In this document: in pieces, positions 1 to 9,953 of the stretch
Numbering within the stretch: the stretch's first letter is position 1
How the letters are laid out: every line of letters begins with the position of its first letter
Assembly (NCBI RefSeq): GCF_003201955.1
Contig: NZ_QJJM01000007.1
Span: 67,891 to 131,890, forward strand
DNA: 64,000 bases
Reading direction: 5' to 3'
DNA from: Blastomonas natatoria
GTDB lineage: Bacteria > Pseudomonadota > Alphaproteobacteria > Sphingomonadales > Sphingomonadaceae
Position numbers and translations under genes: made by a program
The notes under the pieces: model-generated
Database searches by the model: none
Seen by the model: the letters and a program-made list of their open reading frames with translations, nothing else
What the model was told of the DNA's origin: nothing

Positions 1-88
1 CCAGAAACAGTGCAGCGTTGCGGACTATTACGCCAAAGGTGTTTGAAAACACATTTGCGATGCTGAACTCGGCTGGCTGGCTGGCCAT
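1..88 (-). CDS. Membrane protein, N-terminal fragment (runs off window)
   Basis: An open frame starts at an ATG at 88-86 and reads off the left edge of the window. A GGGAG Shine-Dalgarno-like motif lies 8 bases upstream of the ATG. The visible 29 residues begin MASQPAEFSIANVFSNTFGV and continue into a hydrophobic stretch. This resembles the start of multi-pass membrane proteins of the YciC/GDPD-membrane-domain type, such as the one at 9081-9842. It is divergent from the DUF4129 gene. Only the N-terminus is seen, so the family call is tentative. Confidence 0.55.
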   Translation of the reverse strand, partial: MASQPAEFSIANVFSNTFGVIVRNAALFL

Positions 89-229
89 ATCAAAACTCCC
101 GATTGATTGTCCCAAGCGACCGAATCTTCTTTTGCCGCCAGCCTATCATGTGCTGTCAGCGCGTCCAGTGCAGTTGGCCACAAGCAATTCGCCTTGCCCG
201 GTCCGCAAGCTTCTGCGATCAAACGGGTT

Positions 230-874
230 GTGACTGCTGGCCCGGCCCCTATTGCACCTCGGCGTGAAGGTTTTGATGCAGCCTATGATCAGGTGCGCAG
301 CGACGGCAGTATCCAGTTCAATCCGGAGTTCTCCAAGCCGCCTGAGCCTCCACCGGGCTGGTGGCAGGACTTTGCGCGCTGGCTGGGCGAAATGCTCGAA
401 CCCGTCGTCAGGGCACTTGCGGCGGCCTGGCCGTGGTTGAGCAAGGTGATGCAGGTGGCGCTGATCGCCGGGGTGCTGGTGCTGCTATGGGTCATACTCG
501 CACCCTATATCGCCGATTGGCGCGAGCGCCGCGCCGGGGCCCAGTCGGATTGGGTGCCCGACCAGGCACAGGCGCTTGCGTTGCTGGACGAAGCGGACAG
601 GCTTGCCGCCGAAGCCCGATATGACGAGGCCGCGCATCTGCTGCTCTACCGGTCTATCGAGGATATTGCAGCCAGCAGGCCCGACCTGCTGCGCCCGTCG
701 ACCACCGCAAGGGAAATTGGCGCATTCGATGCGCTGTCGCAGCGCGCGCGCGCGGCGTTCGGGGTGATTGCCGGCCATGTCGAGGCGAGCTTCTTCGCGC
801 GCCGCCCCCTTGATCGCAGCGCGTGGGACAGCTCGCGCGAAGCCTATCGCGCCTTCGCGCTGGATGGCAGCTGA
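230..874 (+). CDS. DUF4129 domain-containing membrane protein
   Basis: First gene of a six-gene cluster that continues to 6415. One transmembrane segment lies at about residues 72-94, preceded by a Pro/Trp-rich linker. A soluble C-terminal helical region (about 105-210) resembles DUF4129, a domain usually encoded beside MoxR ATPases and DUF58 proteins. The biochemical role is unknown. The start is uncertain. The same frame is open back to a TTG at 107, but that would leave almost no room for a promoter from the divergent gene at 88. I prefer the GTG at 230, which leaves 141 bp between the genes and gives the usual short N-terminus. Confidence 0.8.
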   Translation: MTAGPAPIAPRREGFDAAYDQVRSDGSIQFNPEFSKPPEPPPGWWQDFARWLGEMLEPVVRALAAAWPWLSKVMQVALIAGVLVLLWVILAPYIADWRERRAGAQSDWVPDQAQALALLDEADRLAAEARYDEAAHLLLYRSIEDIAASRPDLLRPSTTAREIGAFDALSQRARAAFGVIAGHVEASFFARRPLDRSAWDSSREAYRAFALDGS

Positions 875-2189
875 TATGGCGGCAGAAGCCAGCTCCAGTC
901 CGTTTGCGCGCGGCTCCGTACTGCTGATGGTCGCGATCGGCTTTGTCGCGTTTCTGGCACTGCTCTATGCGATTGGGGCGGGCGGAGCTCTCCGACCGGG
1001 CAATAACGGCCAGGCACATGGAGCCTCTTCGAGCATTGTCGGCTATTCCGCGCTCGGCCAGCTGCTGGAAAAGACCGGTACGCCGGTTCGCTACGGACGC
1101 AGCCCGGTCGCAGCGCAGCAGCAGGACCTGCTGATCGTCACGCCCGAGCTTTACGCCGATCCGCAGGAACTGGCTGCCCTGGTCAGCCAGCGCGCCTATA
1201 CCGGCCCTACGATCATCATCCTGCCCAAATGGCAGGTGACCCCGATCAAGGGGTTCAACGCTGGCTGGGTGCAGCTCGAATCGCCCTGGGTGGCGGCTCA
1301 GGCGCCGCAGGTCCTGTCGCGCCTGGTAACGGTCAGCACCCGGATCGAAGGCGTCACCGAAAAGGTCGCGCAAGCTCCCTTCATTCAGGCGCAGACCCCC
1401 GAACAGAAGACCGCGATGCTAAGGCAGGCGATACGTGCGCGGGTGACCATTTCGGGTGACAAGCTCAAGACGGTCCTGGCCGATCCGGAAACCGGAGCGG
1501 CGCGGGTGGCGGTGATCGATGATGGCGGCTGGTATCCTTCTCTCGATCGCGATGCACCAGCCGAAGCGCCGCGGACATCCGACACGCTACAGGGGCGCTA
1601 CCCGGTGGTCATCGTCGCCGATGCCGATCTCATGAACAATCTGGGCCTCGCCAATCGAAAGACGGCGGCGCAGGCCTTGCAGATCGTCGATGCGGCTTGG
1701 TCCGGCGGTGGGGAAGGGGTGGTGTTCGACCTGACCCAGAACGGGCTCGGCGCTTCGGAAAATCTGCTTTCGGTGGCCTTCCGCCCGCCCTTTGTCGGCG
1801 CGGTGGCAAGCCTGGTGCTTGCCGCGATCGCCTTTGCCCGGATGGCGTTCTTTCGCTTTGGCCCGCCGGTTGCGGATGAACGGCCCTTCGGCTTCGGCAA
1901 GACCGCGCTGGTCAAGGGCAGCGCTGCTCTGGTGCGCAGGCTCGGCCGCGAAAGAGTTGTAGCCCAGGCTTATGCCGATCTGCTGCGCGACCGTGCCGCG
2001 CGCGCGCTCGGTTTGCCGCCCGCGCTGCCGCCGGACCAGGTTGATGCCCGGCTCGCTTTGGTGCCGGACGACAGCGCAGGCAATAGCTACGAAACCCTTG
2101 TTGCGAACTTGCGAAGCGCGCGCGACCGGCCCGCATTGTCGGCGGCTGCGCGTGCGCTGTATCGATGGAAAAAGGAACGAATGGGATGA
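864..2189 (+). CDS. DUF4350 domain-containing protein
   Basis: 441-residue protein with an N-terminal membrane anchor (about 17-40), a large extracytoplasmic-looking region and a second hydrophobic segment near residues 310-332. The C-terminal cytoplasmic tail is rich in Arg and Ala. The extracytoplasmic part matches DUF4350, a GATase-like sensor-type domain that travels with MoxR/DUF58 genes. The ATG at 864 overlaps the end of the DUF4129 gene by 11 bases. A second in-frame ATG at 876 lies directly after that stop and is an equally good start. It ends in an ATGA overlap with moxR. Function is inferred from context only. Confidence 0.8.
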   Translation: MAADMAAEASSSPFARGSVLLMVAIGFVAFLALLYAIGAGGALRPGNNGQAHGASSSIVGYSALGQLLEKTGTPVRYGRSPVAAQQQDLLIVTPELYADPQELAALVSQRAYTGPTIIILPKWQVTPIKGFNAGWVQLESPWVAAQAPQVLSRLVTVSTRIEGVTEKVAQAPFIQAQTPEQKTAMLRQAIRARVTISGDKLKTVLADPETGAARVAVIDDGGWYPSLDRDAPAEAPRTSDTLQGRYPVVIVADADLMNNLGLANRKTAAQALQIVDAAWSGGGEGVVFDLTQNGLGASENLLSVAFRPPFVGAVASLVLAAIAFARMAFFRFGPPVADERPFGFGKTALVKGSAALVRRLGRERVVAQAYADLLRDRAARALGLPPALPPDQVDARLALVPDDSAGNSYETLVANLRSARDRPALSAAARALYRWKKERMG

Positions 2190-3142
2190 AGCTGGCCGAT
2201 ATCCACGCATTGGGGGACCGAATCCGCACAGAAATGGCCAAGGCGATCATCGGCCAGGACGAGATCATCGATCATCTGCTTATCGCCCTGTTCTCCAATG
2301 GCCATGTGCTGCTGGAAGGCCCGCCGGGCACCGCAAAGACGTTCATGGCACAATGCTTTGCGGCGTGCCTTTCGCTCGATTTTGGGCGCATCCAGTTCAC
2401 CCCTGATCTGATGCCGGGTGACATTGTCGGCTCGAACCTGTTCAACTTCCAGACCAGCCAGTTCACGCTGACACGCGGGCCCATCTTCACCGACCTGCTG
2501 CTGGCGGACGAGATCAACCGTACGCCGCCCAAGACTCAGGCGGCCCTGCTGGAAGCGATGCAGGAACGCTGCGTCACGCTTGACGGAACGCACCATGCGC
2601 TGTCGCCGCATTTCATGGTGGTGGCGACGCAGAACCCGATCGAGCAGCAGGGGGTCTATCCCTTGCCCGAGGCGCAGCTCGACCGCTTTCTCTTCAAGCT
2701 GCTTGTAGGCTATCCCGATGCGGCGGAAGAGGCCAGGATCGTCGCCGAATATGGCCGTCGCAACGGCGTGCAGCGTCCCGATGCCTTCGCGATCCAACCT
2801 CAGGTCACTCGGGACGAGCTGACTGCGGCGCGCGCTGCGGTCAGCGAGGTCGGACTGGTGGATGAAGTGGTCGCCTATATCGTGCGCCTGGTGCGAGCGA
2901 CGCGTGAGACTGCCGATTTCGAGAGCGGAGCCAGCCCGCGGGCCGCGATCATGCTCGCCAACGCGGCCCGCGCGCGGGCTGCGTTGCAGGGACGCGATTA
3001 TGTGATCCCCGATGACGTCAAGCAGCTCGCCGCGTCAGTGCTCCGCCACCGCACCCTGTTGTCGCCCTCCGCCGAAATCGAGGGGCGCCGGGTCGAAACG
3101 ATCGTGGCCGATCTGGTCACGCGAACCGAGGCGCCGCGTTGA
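2186..3142 (+). CDS. MoxR-family AAA+ ATPase
   Basis: 318-residue MoxR ATPase, a family that acts as chaperone-like remodelling factors for partner proteins, often with von Willebrand A-type proteins. The Walker A loop GPPGTAKT is at residues 45-52 and Walker B DE at 108-109. A sensor-1 stretch ([10 protein letters not shown]) and a [10 protein letters not shown] segment follow. The start is the ATG that overlaps the preceding stop as ATGA, with AAGGA about 10 bases upstream. The next gene, DUF58, starts inside its stop codon. The cluster suggests the ATPase works on the neighbouring membrane/DUF58 proteins, but no substrate can be read from the sequence. Confidence 0.95.
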   Translation: MKLADIHALGDRIRTEMAKAIIGQDEIIDHLLIALFSNGHVLLEGPPGTAKTFMAQCFAACLSLDFGRIQFTPDLMPGDIVGSNLFNFQTSQFTLTRGPIFTDLLLADEINRTPPKTQAALLEAMQERCVTLDGTHHALSPHFMVVATQNPIEQQGVYPLPEAQLDRFLFKLLVGYPDAAEEARIVAEYGRRNGVQRPDAFAIQPQVTRDELTAARAAVSEVGLVDEVVAYIVRLVRATRETADFESGASPRAAIMLANAARARAALQGRDYVIPDDVKQLAASVLRHRTLLSPSAEIEGRRVETIVADLVTRTEAPR

Positions 3143-4461
3143 TCGGAGCCTATCCCACCCTGCGCGCCGGCCTGCTGATCGCGGGCGGTGCGTTGCTGGC
3201 AATACTGCTGGCGGCTTTCGCACCGGGCTTGTGGGCGCTTGGTCCGGCCTGGTCGGCGACCGTGCTGCTGCTTGCGCTGCTTGATGCACTGATCGCGGGC
3301 AAGGTGCGGCATCTGGATCTGATCGTCCCGGCCAGCAGCGAACTGGGCAGCGATGTGCGCATCGGCATCACGGCCGAACTGGCGGGCAAGATTCCGGTCG
3401 TACGCGCCGAGGCGAGCATCCAGGTCGCAAACCGCCTCGTTCCGGGGGGCAGGGGGTTTGCAAGATTGCAAAGGACGGGCGCCGATGATGCCTTGCGCGG
3501 CGAGTTCGCACTCGCGACGGTGCGGCGCGGTTCGTTGACGATCGATCGGCTATGGCTGCGCTGGCAAGGGCCTTTGGGGCTTGGCTGGCGTCAGGACCAG
3601 CGCGCCAGTGAAGAGACGGTTGCCATCCTGCCGGACATCGCGGCCGTCCGCGCGCCGGCTTTGCAAATTTTCATCAGGGACGCGATCTACGGCATTCTGG
3701 CACGGCAGATGCGCGGCGAGGGCAGCGAGTTCGAGGCCCTTGTCGAATATCAGCCGGGCTTCGATCGCCGTTCGATCGACTGGAAGAGTTCGGCGCGCCA
3801 TTCGAAGCTGCTTGCACGCGAATATGATACCGAGCGGAACAACCAGATCGTCTTCGCGCTCGATAGCGGGTCGGACATGTGCGAGCCGGTGGCAGGCTTG
3901 CCGCGTATCGATCGCGCTGTCTCGGCGGCGCTGCTGACCAGCTATGTCGCCTTGAAGGCCGGTGATCAGGTCCGGTTGTTCTCCTTTGCCGCAAGGCCCG
4001 AGCGGGCGACGCCCTTCGTCTCTGGCAGTCGCAATTTCTTTCGCCTGCAATCGGAGGCGGCAGCGATCGATTACCGGTTCGAGGAGAGCAATTATACGCT
4101 CGCCCTGTCTACCCTGGCGGCGCAATTGCAGCGCCGCTCGCTGATCGTGGTCTTCACCGACTTTACCGATCCGACCAGCGCCGAGCTGATGCTCGAATCG
4201 GTCGGGAGGCTGATTGATCGGCATCTGCTCCTGTTCGTCGCGATGGAGGATGAAGAGTTGCTGTCGCTGGTCGATCAACCGCCGGAAACCAGCGAGAGGG
4301 TAGCCGAAAGCGTAGCGGCGGCCAGCCTGCTCGCGCAGCGGCGGCTGGTCATCGCACGGTTGCGGCATATGGGCATCGAAGTGATAGAGGGGCGACATGA
4401 CGAGATCGGCACACGGTTGATGAACGCCTATCTGAGGATCAAGCGGCGAGGGCAGCTGTGA
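3139..4461 (+). CDS. DUF58 domain-containing protein
   Basis: 440-residue protein with two hydrophobic segments in the first 55 residues, then a beta-rich region. The DUF58 core lies around residues 195-240, with [13 protein letters not shown] and a following metal-site-like DSGSD that resembles a degenerate vWA MIDAS. DUF58 proteins are the usual partners of MoxR ATPases. Translation starts at a TTG that overlaps the moxR stop (TTGA), indicating tight coupling. It ends in a GTGA overlap with the next gene. The role in envelope assembly or stress is inferred from family co-occurrence. Confidence 0.9.
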   Translation: MIGAYPTLRAGLLIAGGALLAILLAAFAPGLWALGPAWSATVLLLALLDALIAGKVRHLDLIVPASSELGSDVRIGITAELAGKIPVVRAEASIQVANRLVPGGRGFARLQRTGADDALRGEFALATVRRGSLTIDRLWLRWQGPLGLGWRQDQRASEETVAILPDIAAVRAPALQIFIRDAIYGILARQMRGEGSEFEALVEYQPGFDRRSIDWKSSARHSKLLAREYDTERNNQIVFALDSGSDMCEPVAGLPRIDRAVSAALLTSYVALKAGDQVRLFSFAARPERATPFVSGSRNFFRLQSEAAAIDYRFEESNYTLALSTLAAQLQRRSLIVVFTDFTDPTSAELMLESVGRLIDRHLLLFVAMEDEELLSLVDQPPETSERVAESVAAASLLAQRRLVIARLRHMGIEVIEGRHDEIGTRLMNAYLRIKRRGQL

Positions 4462-5489
4462 CCGAAGCGGCTTTGCCCTCTTCTGGCGAACAGGCGATCG
4501 CTGCGGCGGTTCTGCGCAGCGACCGCTTCCGGCTCGAGCGCGAGGGGGACTGGCAGCGGCTCGATGCCATGGTCACAGCGATGGAGAAGGGGCGGCTCAA
4601 ACGCCTTTCCGACGCCGATGTCATGGCCTTGCCCGTGCTTTACCGCAATCTGCTCTCCAGCCTTTCCATCGCGCGCGAAAGCTCGCTCGATGCCGGGCTG
4701 ATCGCCTATCTCGAATCGCTGACGCTGCGTGCCTATTTCATCGTCTACGGCACCCGCACCACTTTTGGCGCCTGGTGCCGCAGCTTCTTCGGCGGCGGGC
4801 TCGGCCGTGCGGTCCGCAGTATCTGGCTCGATCTGCTCATCGCCCTGACAGCCATGATCGCTGGCGCGGTGCTGGGCTTCTGCCTCGTCGACGCCGATAC
4901 CCAGTGGTATTTCCGCCTGGTGCCCGCGCAGTTCAGCGATGTCCGTGTGCCGGGTGCCTCGCGCGAGGCTCTGATGGGGACGCTGTTCGGCAAGTCGGAA
5001 TCGGAAGGGCTGGCGGTATTTGCGGCCTATCTGTTCAGCAACAATGCGCAGGTCGCGATCCTGGCCTTTGCGCTCGGCTTCGCGTTCGGTGTGCCGACGC
5101 TGTTGATGCTGGTGTACAACATGGTCGGGCTAGGCGCCTTGCTCTGGGTCTTCGCATCGCGCGGGTTGACGGTTGAGTTCGTCGGATGGCTTTCGATACA
5201 CGGTACGACCGAACTGCTGGCGATCCTGCTTGCGGGCGGGGCGGGTCTGCATATCGGCCGCGCTCTGGGCTTTCCGGGTCCGCGCAGTCATTTGGCCGCG
5301 CTGGGCGAAGCAGGGCGAAGGGCCGCGCAAGTTATGGTGGGCGTCATCGTGATGCTGATCTGCGCGGGTCTGCTGGAAGGATTTGCTCGCCAGTTGATCC
5401 AGTCGACCGGCACGCGCTATGGCATCGGTTATGGCATCCTGACCTTCTGGCTTGTCTATTTCTTCCTCTTTCAGCCGAGGCGCGCCTGA
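4458..5489 (+). CDS. Stage II sporulation protein M (SpoIIM) family membrane protein
   Basis: 343-residue integral membrane protein with a soluble N-terminal helical region (about 1-105) and five or six transmembrane helices thereafter. The arrangement and the central FGVPTLLMLVYNMVGLGALL segment fit the SpoIIM/DUF95 family. In endospore formers the family forms part of the DMP hydrolase complex. This organism is not a spore former, so a general envelope role is more likely. It starts at GTG overlapping the DUF58 stop and is followed by an RDD gene in a TGATG overlap. Confidence 0.88.
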   Translation: MTEAALPSSGEQAIAAAVLRSDRFRLEREGDWQRLDAMVTAMEKGRLKRLSDADVMALPVLYRNLLSSLSIARESSLDAGLIAYLESLTLRAYFIVYGTRTTFGAWCRSFFGGGLGRAVRSIWLDLLIALTAMIAGAVLGFCLVDADTQWYFRLVPAQFSDVRVPGASREALMGTLFGKSESEGLAVFAAYLFSNNAQVAILAFALGFAFGVPTLLMLVYNMVGLGALLWVFASRGLTVEFVGWLSIHGTTELLAILLAGGAGLHIGRALGFPGPRSHLAALGEAGRRAAQVMVGVIVMLICAGLLEGFARQLIQSTGTRYGIGYGILTFWLVYFFLFQPRRA

Positions 5490-6415
5490 TGGCGAGGGCT
5501 GCCGATCTCGGACGCACACACGGCGCCGACCCCAGGTTGCGGCGAACGCTGGTGACGCCCGAAGGCGTGGCACTCGACGTTCAGGTGGCACCTGCCAGCG
5601 CGCGCGTCGGCGCGTTGTTCATAGATCTTGCTGCCTTGTTCGGGCTGTTTCTGGCCTTCGTGATCACAGTGCTGCTGATCGTCTGGGCCTATCAGCGGGC
5701 GGGACTGCCCCGCATGTCGGACGGCGTTCTCGGCTTTCTGGCCATCCTGTTCATCATCGGCACGTTTCTGGCGCGGAACGCCTATTTCCTGTTCTTCGAG
5801 CTTGGCCAGCGTGCAGCAACCTGGGGCAAGAGATCCATCGGCATCCGCGTGGCCGCGCGCGATGGCGGGCGTCTGACAGCGGAAGCGGTGATCGCGCGCA
5901 ACCTGCTGCGCGATATAGAAATGTTCCTGCCGCTGATGTTCATGACATCGGGCGGAGTGCAGGGGACGCTCAGCGAATTTGCGGCCTGGTCGGGAATCGC
6001 CTGGGTAGGCATTTTCCTGCTGTTTCCGCTGCTCAACAAGGACCGACTGCGCTGTGGCGACCTGATTGCAGGGACCTGGGTCATCCAGACTCCCAAGGCG
6101 ATGCTGGGCAGCGTGGTGGCGACCGGTGCTCCGGTCAACGCGGCGGTCGCGGCTCTGCCCGCCGACCGCTACCGCTTCGAAGACGAAGAGCTGTCCGTGT
6201 ACGGCGAATACGAGCTGCAGATGCTGGAGCAGGTTCTGCGCAAGGCCAATCCCGATGCGATGACAACCGTGGCGGGCACGATTTGCGGCAAGATCGGCTG
6301 GACACCGCCGATCGGCGACGAGCAGGCGTTCCTGGAAGCCTATTACACGCAATTGCGCGCCCGGCTCGAACGCGGGATGCGGTTCGGCCAGAGGCGCGCG
6401 GACAAGAACAGTTGA
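5489..6415 (+). CDS. RDD family membrane protein
   Basis: 308-residue protein. The N-terminal half carries three or four membrane helices with the family hallmarks: the charged ASARVGALFIDLAALFG segment and the later TWGKRSIGIRV loop. The C-terminal half is soluble and acidic. The ATG at 5489 shares its A with the TGA of the SpoIIM gene. It is the last gene of the coupled cluster. RDD proteins have proposed transport roles, but nothing here identifies a substrate. Confidence 0.88.
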   Translation: MARAADLGRTHGADPRLRRTLVTPEGVALDVQVAPASARVGALFIDLAALFGLFLAFVITVLLIVWAYQRAGLPRMSDGVLGFLAILFIIGTFLARNAYFLFFELGQRAATWGKRSIGIRVAARDGGRLTAEAVIARNLLRDIEMFLPLMFMTSGGVQGTLSEFAAWSGIAWVGIFLLFPLLNKDRLRCGDLIAGTWVIQTPKAMLGSVVATGAPVNAAVAALPADRYRFEDEELSVYGEYELQMLEQVLRKANPDAMTTVAGTICGKIGWTPPIGDEQAFLEAYYTQLRARLERGMRFGQRRADKNS

Positions 6416-6428
6416 GACGGTGCGGTGG

Positions 6429-6764
6429 TCAGGCTGCGCTGAGCAGACCGGTGACCACCTCTGCCGTCGGCGGGCGCAGCGTGCGCATGGCCTGTTCGGG
6501 ATCGCCGAGCATCGACTGGGCAACCTGCCGCGCGAAATCGTCGAGCGACTTGGGAAGTTCTGCACTTCCGGCAGCCTTGGCCAGGCTCTCCATCGCGCCG
6601 CTGGGTGCGGTGGGCCGGTTGACGAGATTGATCACGCCGTCATTCACCGGCCGTGCGGGGGCAGGGTCGGTATTGCGCGGTGCGACATCATTCGCCTGAT
6701 AATTCGGACGGATATAGACCGTCCGCATCGTAGGCGAGCCAGGGGGGTCTGAATTGTTGATCAT
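6429..6764 (-). CDS. Conserved small hypothetical protein
   Basis: 111 residues, soluble, with a proline-rich and disordered first half and a helical second half (about 58-108) rich in Ala and Leu. No signal peptide, membrane segment or catalytic motif is evident. It converges on the RDD gene with a 13-base gap and is followed upstream by about 100 bases of non-coding sequence before the carboxylase gene. I do not recognise a family. The compact frame and codon pattern like its neighbours make it a probable real gene. Confidence 0.65.
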   Translation of the reverse strand: MINNSDPPGSPTMRTVYIRPNYQANDVAPRNTDPAPARPVNDGVINLVNRPTAPSGAMESLAKAAGSAELPKSLDDFARQVAQSMLGDPEQAMRTLRPPTAEVVTGLLSAA

Positions 6765-6872
6765 GGCACGGGGTCCTGATAGTTTTTCAGGCAGACGATG
6801 CCATGCCGGGTGTTAAGGGCATGTTGTCGAACATGGCGTGTGCCGGGTTAAGCATATTGCAAGGCCCATATC

Positions 6873-8402
6873 CTATGCTCGACCTGCTTGAAGTCTGGCC
6901 CAGGCCAGGTCCGCGAACTCGCATAGTAACGGCCGCGTTTCGCGCGGATCAATGATATCTTCGACAGAAAAATGCTCGGCGCTGCGGAAAGGGCTGCGCA
7001 CCTTGTTGAGCCGCGCCCGAATTGCGGCGAGATGCCCTTGCGGATCAGCGCTGGCCTCCAGCTCGGACTTGTAGGCGACCTCGACCCCGCCCTCGATCGG
7101 CAGTGATCCCCAATCGCCGCTCGGCCAGGCGAAGCGGTACTGGAACCGCTCTGCATTCGACATGGCTGACCCTGCGATCCCGTAGGCGCGCCGTACAATG
7201 ACCGAAGCCAGCGGCACTTTTGCACGATAGATCGCGTTCATGGCGTTGACGCCATAGCGGATCGTGCCGGCTCGTTCCGCATCGGCGCCGATCATGAAGC
7301 CGGGATTGTCCACCAGATGCACGATGGGCAGACGGAACTGATCTGCCAGCTTGACGAAGCGTTCGACCTTTTCGCTGGTCTTGGCCTCCCATGATCCGCC
7401 CAGAAAGCTGGGATCGCTGGCCAGCACCGCCACCGGCCAGCCGTCGAGCCGCGCGAAGGCGGTGATGACGGCGCGACCCCAGCGACGGCCCATCTCGAAT
7501 ACGCTGCCACTGTCGAACACATGGCCCAGCACCCGCCGCATCGCATAGACCTGGCCCGGATCGCGTGGCACGGCGCTGAGCAGCGCCTCGTCGCGCCGGT
7601 CGACAGGATCGACGGACTCCGTGCGGGTCGCCAGGCTGTCGACGGAAGAGGGGAGAAACGAGAGAAAGCGGCGCGCCGCTGCAAAGGCTTCGGCCTCGCT
7701 GGCCACCTCTTCATCGGCCACGCCGTTGCGGCAATGGATCTCGGTTCCGCCGAGCTGCTCCTTGTCCACGGTCTCGCCGATCGCCGCTGCTACGGCAGGC
7801 CCCGCAGCAAAAAGCTGCGACAAGCCCTTTACCATCACCGAATAGTGGCTCGCCACCGTGCGTGCGGCACCTAGCCCTGCGGTCGGTCCAAGCGCCAGCG
7901 CAACGACGGGCACGGTTTCGAGATTGGTGACGATATGGTCCCAGCCGGGCACCATGGGCACATAGGTGTAACCCATCGTCTCGAGCGTCTTGACTGATCC
8001 GCCGCCCCCGGTTCCATCGATCATCCGCACCAGCGGAAGGCGCAGCTCGTGCGCCATTGCTTCGCATTGCACGAACTTGCGGTGCAGCGCTGCATCCGCA
8101 GCCCCGCCGCGAACGGTAAAATCGTCGGCGCTGGCGACAATCGCGCGCCCATTCACATCGCCGCGCCCGAAGATGAAATTGGAAGGCGCCAGGTCGATCA
8201 GATCGCCATTTTCGTCATAGCTGCCGCGTCCGGCGATCTTACCGATTTCGCGAAAGCTGCCTGGGTCGAGCAGCGCATCGATGCGCGCGCGGGCATCCAT
8301 CTTGCCGCGTGCATGCTGCCGCGCGACCTTGTCTTCCCCGCCCATTTTGTCTGCCAGCGCACGGCGGCGCGCCAGTTCGTCGATCTCTTCCTGCCAACTC
8401 AT
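6873..8402 (-). CDS. Acyl-CoA carboxylase carboxyltransferase (beta) subunit
   Basis: 509-residue protein with both halves of the crotonase-fold carboxyltransferase seen in propionyl-/methylcrotonyl-/acetyl-CoA carboxylase beta subunits. It transfers CO2 from carboxybiotin to an acyl-CoA. Glycine-rich oxyanion/CoA-binding segments GTGGGGSVK and GPTAGLGAART lie in the N-terminal half. VDNPGFMIGADAERAG and ASVIVRRAYGIAGSAM lie in the C-terminal half. The start chosen is the ATG at 8402 (MSWQEEIDELARRR), the family-like N-terminus, rather than an upstream ATG at 8438. No biotin carboxylase or carrier gene is nearby, so the acyl substrate is not known. Confidence 0.9.
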   Translation of the reverse strand: MSWQEEIDELARRRALADKMGGEDKVARQHARGKMDARARIDALLDPGSFREIGKIAGRGSYDENGDLIDLAPSNFIFGRGDVNGRAIVASADDFTVRGGAADAALHRKFVQCEAMAHELRLPLVRMIDGTGGGGSVKTLETMGYTYVPMVPGWDHIVTNLETVPVVALALGPTAGLGAARTVASHYSVMVKGLSQLFAAGPAVAAAIGETVDKEQLGGTEIHCRNGVADEEVASEAEAFAAARRFLSFLPSSVDSLATRTESVDPVDRRDEALLSAVPRDPGQVYAMRRVLGHVFDSGSVFEMGRRWGRAVITAFARLDGWPVAVLASDPSFLGGSWEAKTSEKVERFVKLADQFRLPIVHLVDNPGFMIGADAERAGTIRYGVNAMNAIYRAKVPLASVIVRRAYGIAGSAMSNAERFQYRFAWPSGDWGSLPIEGGVEVAYKSELEASADPQGHLAAIRARLNKVRSPFRSAEHFSVEDIIDPRETRPLLCEFADLAWARLQAGRA

Positions 8403-8447
8403 GGGGCTGACGCTAGCGCGCCGAACCCCGCCGGTCACGCGGGAAAA

Positions 8448-9017
8448 TCAGCCCTTCTTCTTGGCCATCGACTGGACCGCACCCAGCGTCAGCTTGACAT
8501 GATCGCGATAGTCCATGTCGTCATGGACGAATGTCACACGGCCATTGGGGGCGACCACCATGCTGGTGCGCCCTGTCATGTTCGGGCGACCGGCCAGACC
8601 GACGCCATAGGCCTGTATCATCTGCGGTGTGGCCTGGGCGACGGTGAACTTGCTCTGGCAGGCCTCGGTCGAGAATTTCTTGAGCTCGTCAATTCCGTCG
8701 GCGGACAGGCCGATCACGGTAGCCCCCGCCTTCCTGAAATCGTCCATGCGGGTTGCGAACTCATGGGCCTCGGCGGTGCAGCCGCTGGTGAACGCCTTGG
8801 GGAAGAAATACAGCACCACAGGCCCTTTCTTCAATTCGCTCGCGAGATTGAGCTTGTACGCCTTGCCTGCCTTTGCGCCGGTGGTGGTGAACATCGGAGC
8901 CTTGCCTCCAATCGCGATCTTGCCGGCAGTTGCGGCCATGGCAGGTGCGGGGGCAAGCATGGCGGCAGAGCCGACCGTCAGGGCGAGGGCGGAAAGCGAA
9001 AGTGCAAATGCGCGCAT
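8448..9017 (-). CDS. Secreted peroxiredoxin (AhpC/TSA, BCP/PrxQ-like)
   Basis: 189-residue thiol peroxidase with a signal peptide (residues 1-28, cleavage after AMA), so it should act in the periplasm. The peroxidatic cysteine is C80 in PKAFTSGCTAEAHEF. The Phe-Phe-Pro-Lys lead-in and the +5 family spacing fit the PrxQ/BCP group. A second cysteine (STEACQSK) could be the resolving partner. It lies 45 bases upstream of the carboxylase gene on the same strand, without an obvious functional link. Confidence 0.9.
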   Translation of the reverse strand: MRAFALSLSALALTVGSAAMLAPAPAMAATAGKIAIGGKAPMFTTTGAKAGKAYKLNLASELKKGPVVLYFFPKAFTSGCTAEAHEFATRMDDFRKAGATVIGLSADGIDELKKFSTEACQSKFTVAQATPQMIQAYGVGLAGRPNMTGRTSMVVAPNGRVTFVHDDMDYRDHVKLTLGAVQSMAKKKG

Positions 9018-9080
9018 GTCAGAAACCCCTTTGTTCGTGATATCGGCAACTTAGGACGATTGTGCCCGATTTCCAGCCGT

Positions 9081-9842
9081 TCAGGCAAATTCGCGGGCGA
9101 TATCCTCGGCATCCGGTCCGGCAAGCTGACGATAGACGCCGGCATAGACGCAGACCATCAGTACCGACAGCAGCATGCTCATTACCGCATCGACGAGTGT
9201 CGTGAGCGTATCGGCGATCGAACCTTCCAGAGCGAGGCGGATGACGATGCCAAAGACAGTGACGCTGGTGATATAGACAAAGAAGGCGGTCACGCCGACG
9301 ACGAGAAGAAAGATGAGGATGCGCCCGCTATTGCCCTTGGTCAGTGCCCAGGATCGGCGCATCGGTTCGACGATGCTGTGCTTGCGCTCGGCCACCATCA
9401 CAGGCCCGGCGATCAGCAGCTTCACGAATATGTATATGCCGGGCAGGACGAAGGCGAGCGAGCCCAGAAAGGTCAGCACGCCGCTGAGCACGCCCAGCGC
9501 ATAATAAGGCAGGATGATGGCCAGTGCGCGCTTCATGGCTTCCCCTACGCTCGGCCGGTGGCGGTCCAGCATCAACACGAGCATGGTGATGGTGGCAAAG
9601 CCGTTCAGCACGCCAATGAGCACGATCCAGAAAATATTGTCCGCATAGAAGCTTTGCAAATTCGCATAAATCGCCTGCAGGTCCGCATCGGGTGCAGCGG
9701 CAGGCTGCGGAACGAACATCGCAAATGCGAGGCTCGGCAGCAGGATGAACACGCCGGCGACGCTCAGCAGCAGTTCGCGGTGCGCGCGGAACAGGTGCAT
9801 CACGTCGTTCCAGCAGCCGGAAAGATCGAGCTTGCGCGTCAT
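9081..9842 (-). CDS. Multi-pass membrane protein, YciC/GDPD membrane-domain type
   Basis: 253 residues with about six predicted transmembrane helices, beginning at residues 24-44. The sequence ERKHSIVEPMRRSWALTKGN between helices is typical of UPF0259/YciC-like and glycerophosphoryl diester phosphodiesterase membrane-domain proteins. No catalytic residues are evident. Its N-terminus resembles the truncated gene at 1-88, suggesting a second family member in this window. It is transcribed away from lipB. The function of this family is poorly defined. Confidence 0.75.
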   Translation of the reverse strand: MTRKLDLSGCWNDVMHLFRAHRELLLSVAGVFILLPSLAFAMFVPQPAAAPDADLQAIYANLQSFYADNIFWIVLIGVLNGFATITMLVLMLDRHRPSVGEAMKRALAIILPYYALGVLSGVLTFLGSLAFVLPGIYIFVKLLIAGPVMVAERKHSIVEPMRRSWALTKGNSGRILIFLLVVGVTAFFVYITSVTVFGIVIRLALEGSIADTLTTLVDAVMSMLLSVLMVCVYAGVYRQLAGPDAEDIAREFA

Positions 9843-9953
9843 GGCGGGATTGGCCTCTCTGGCTAAAGCGACTAAAGGCTTGCGCTAAACGCCGTGCGGG
9901 CGCTGTGCAAGGCATTTGCCGCACGGCCCGTCGCGCGCCGACAGGCAGGACCC

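Noticed and set aside
8049-9866. Plus-strand open frame of 605 codons across the carboxylase, peroxiredoxin and membrane protein genes
   Set aside because: Spans three independent real genes on the other strand; composition is Gln/His/Arg-rich shadow sequence.
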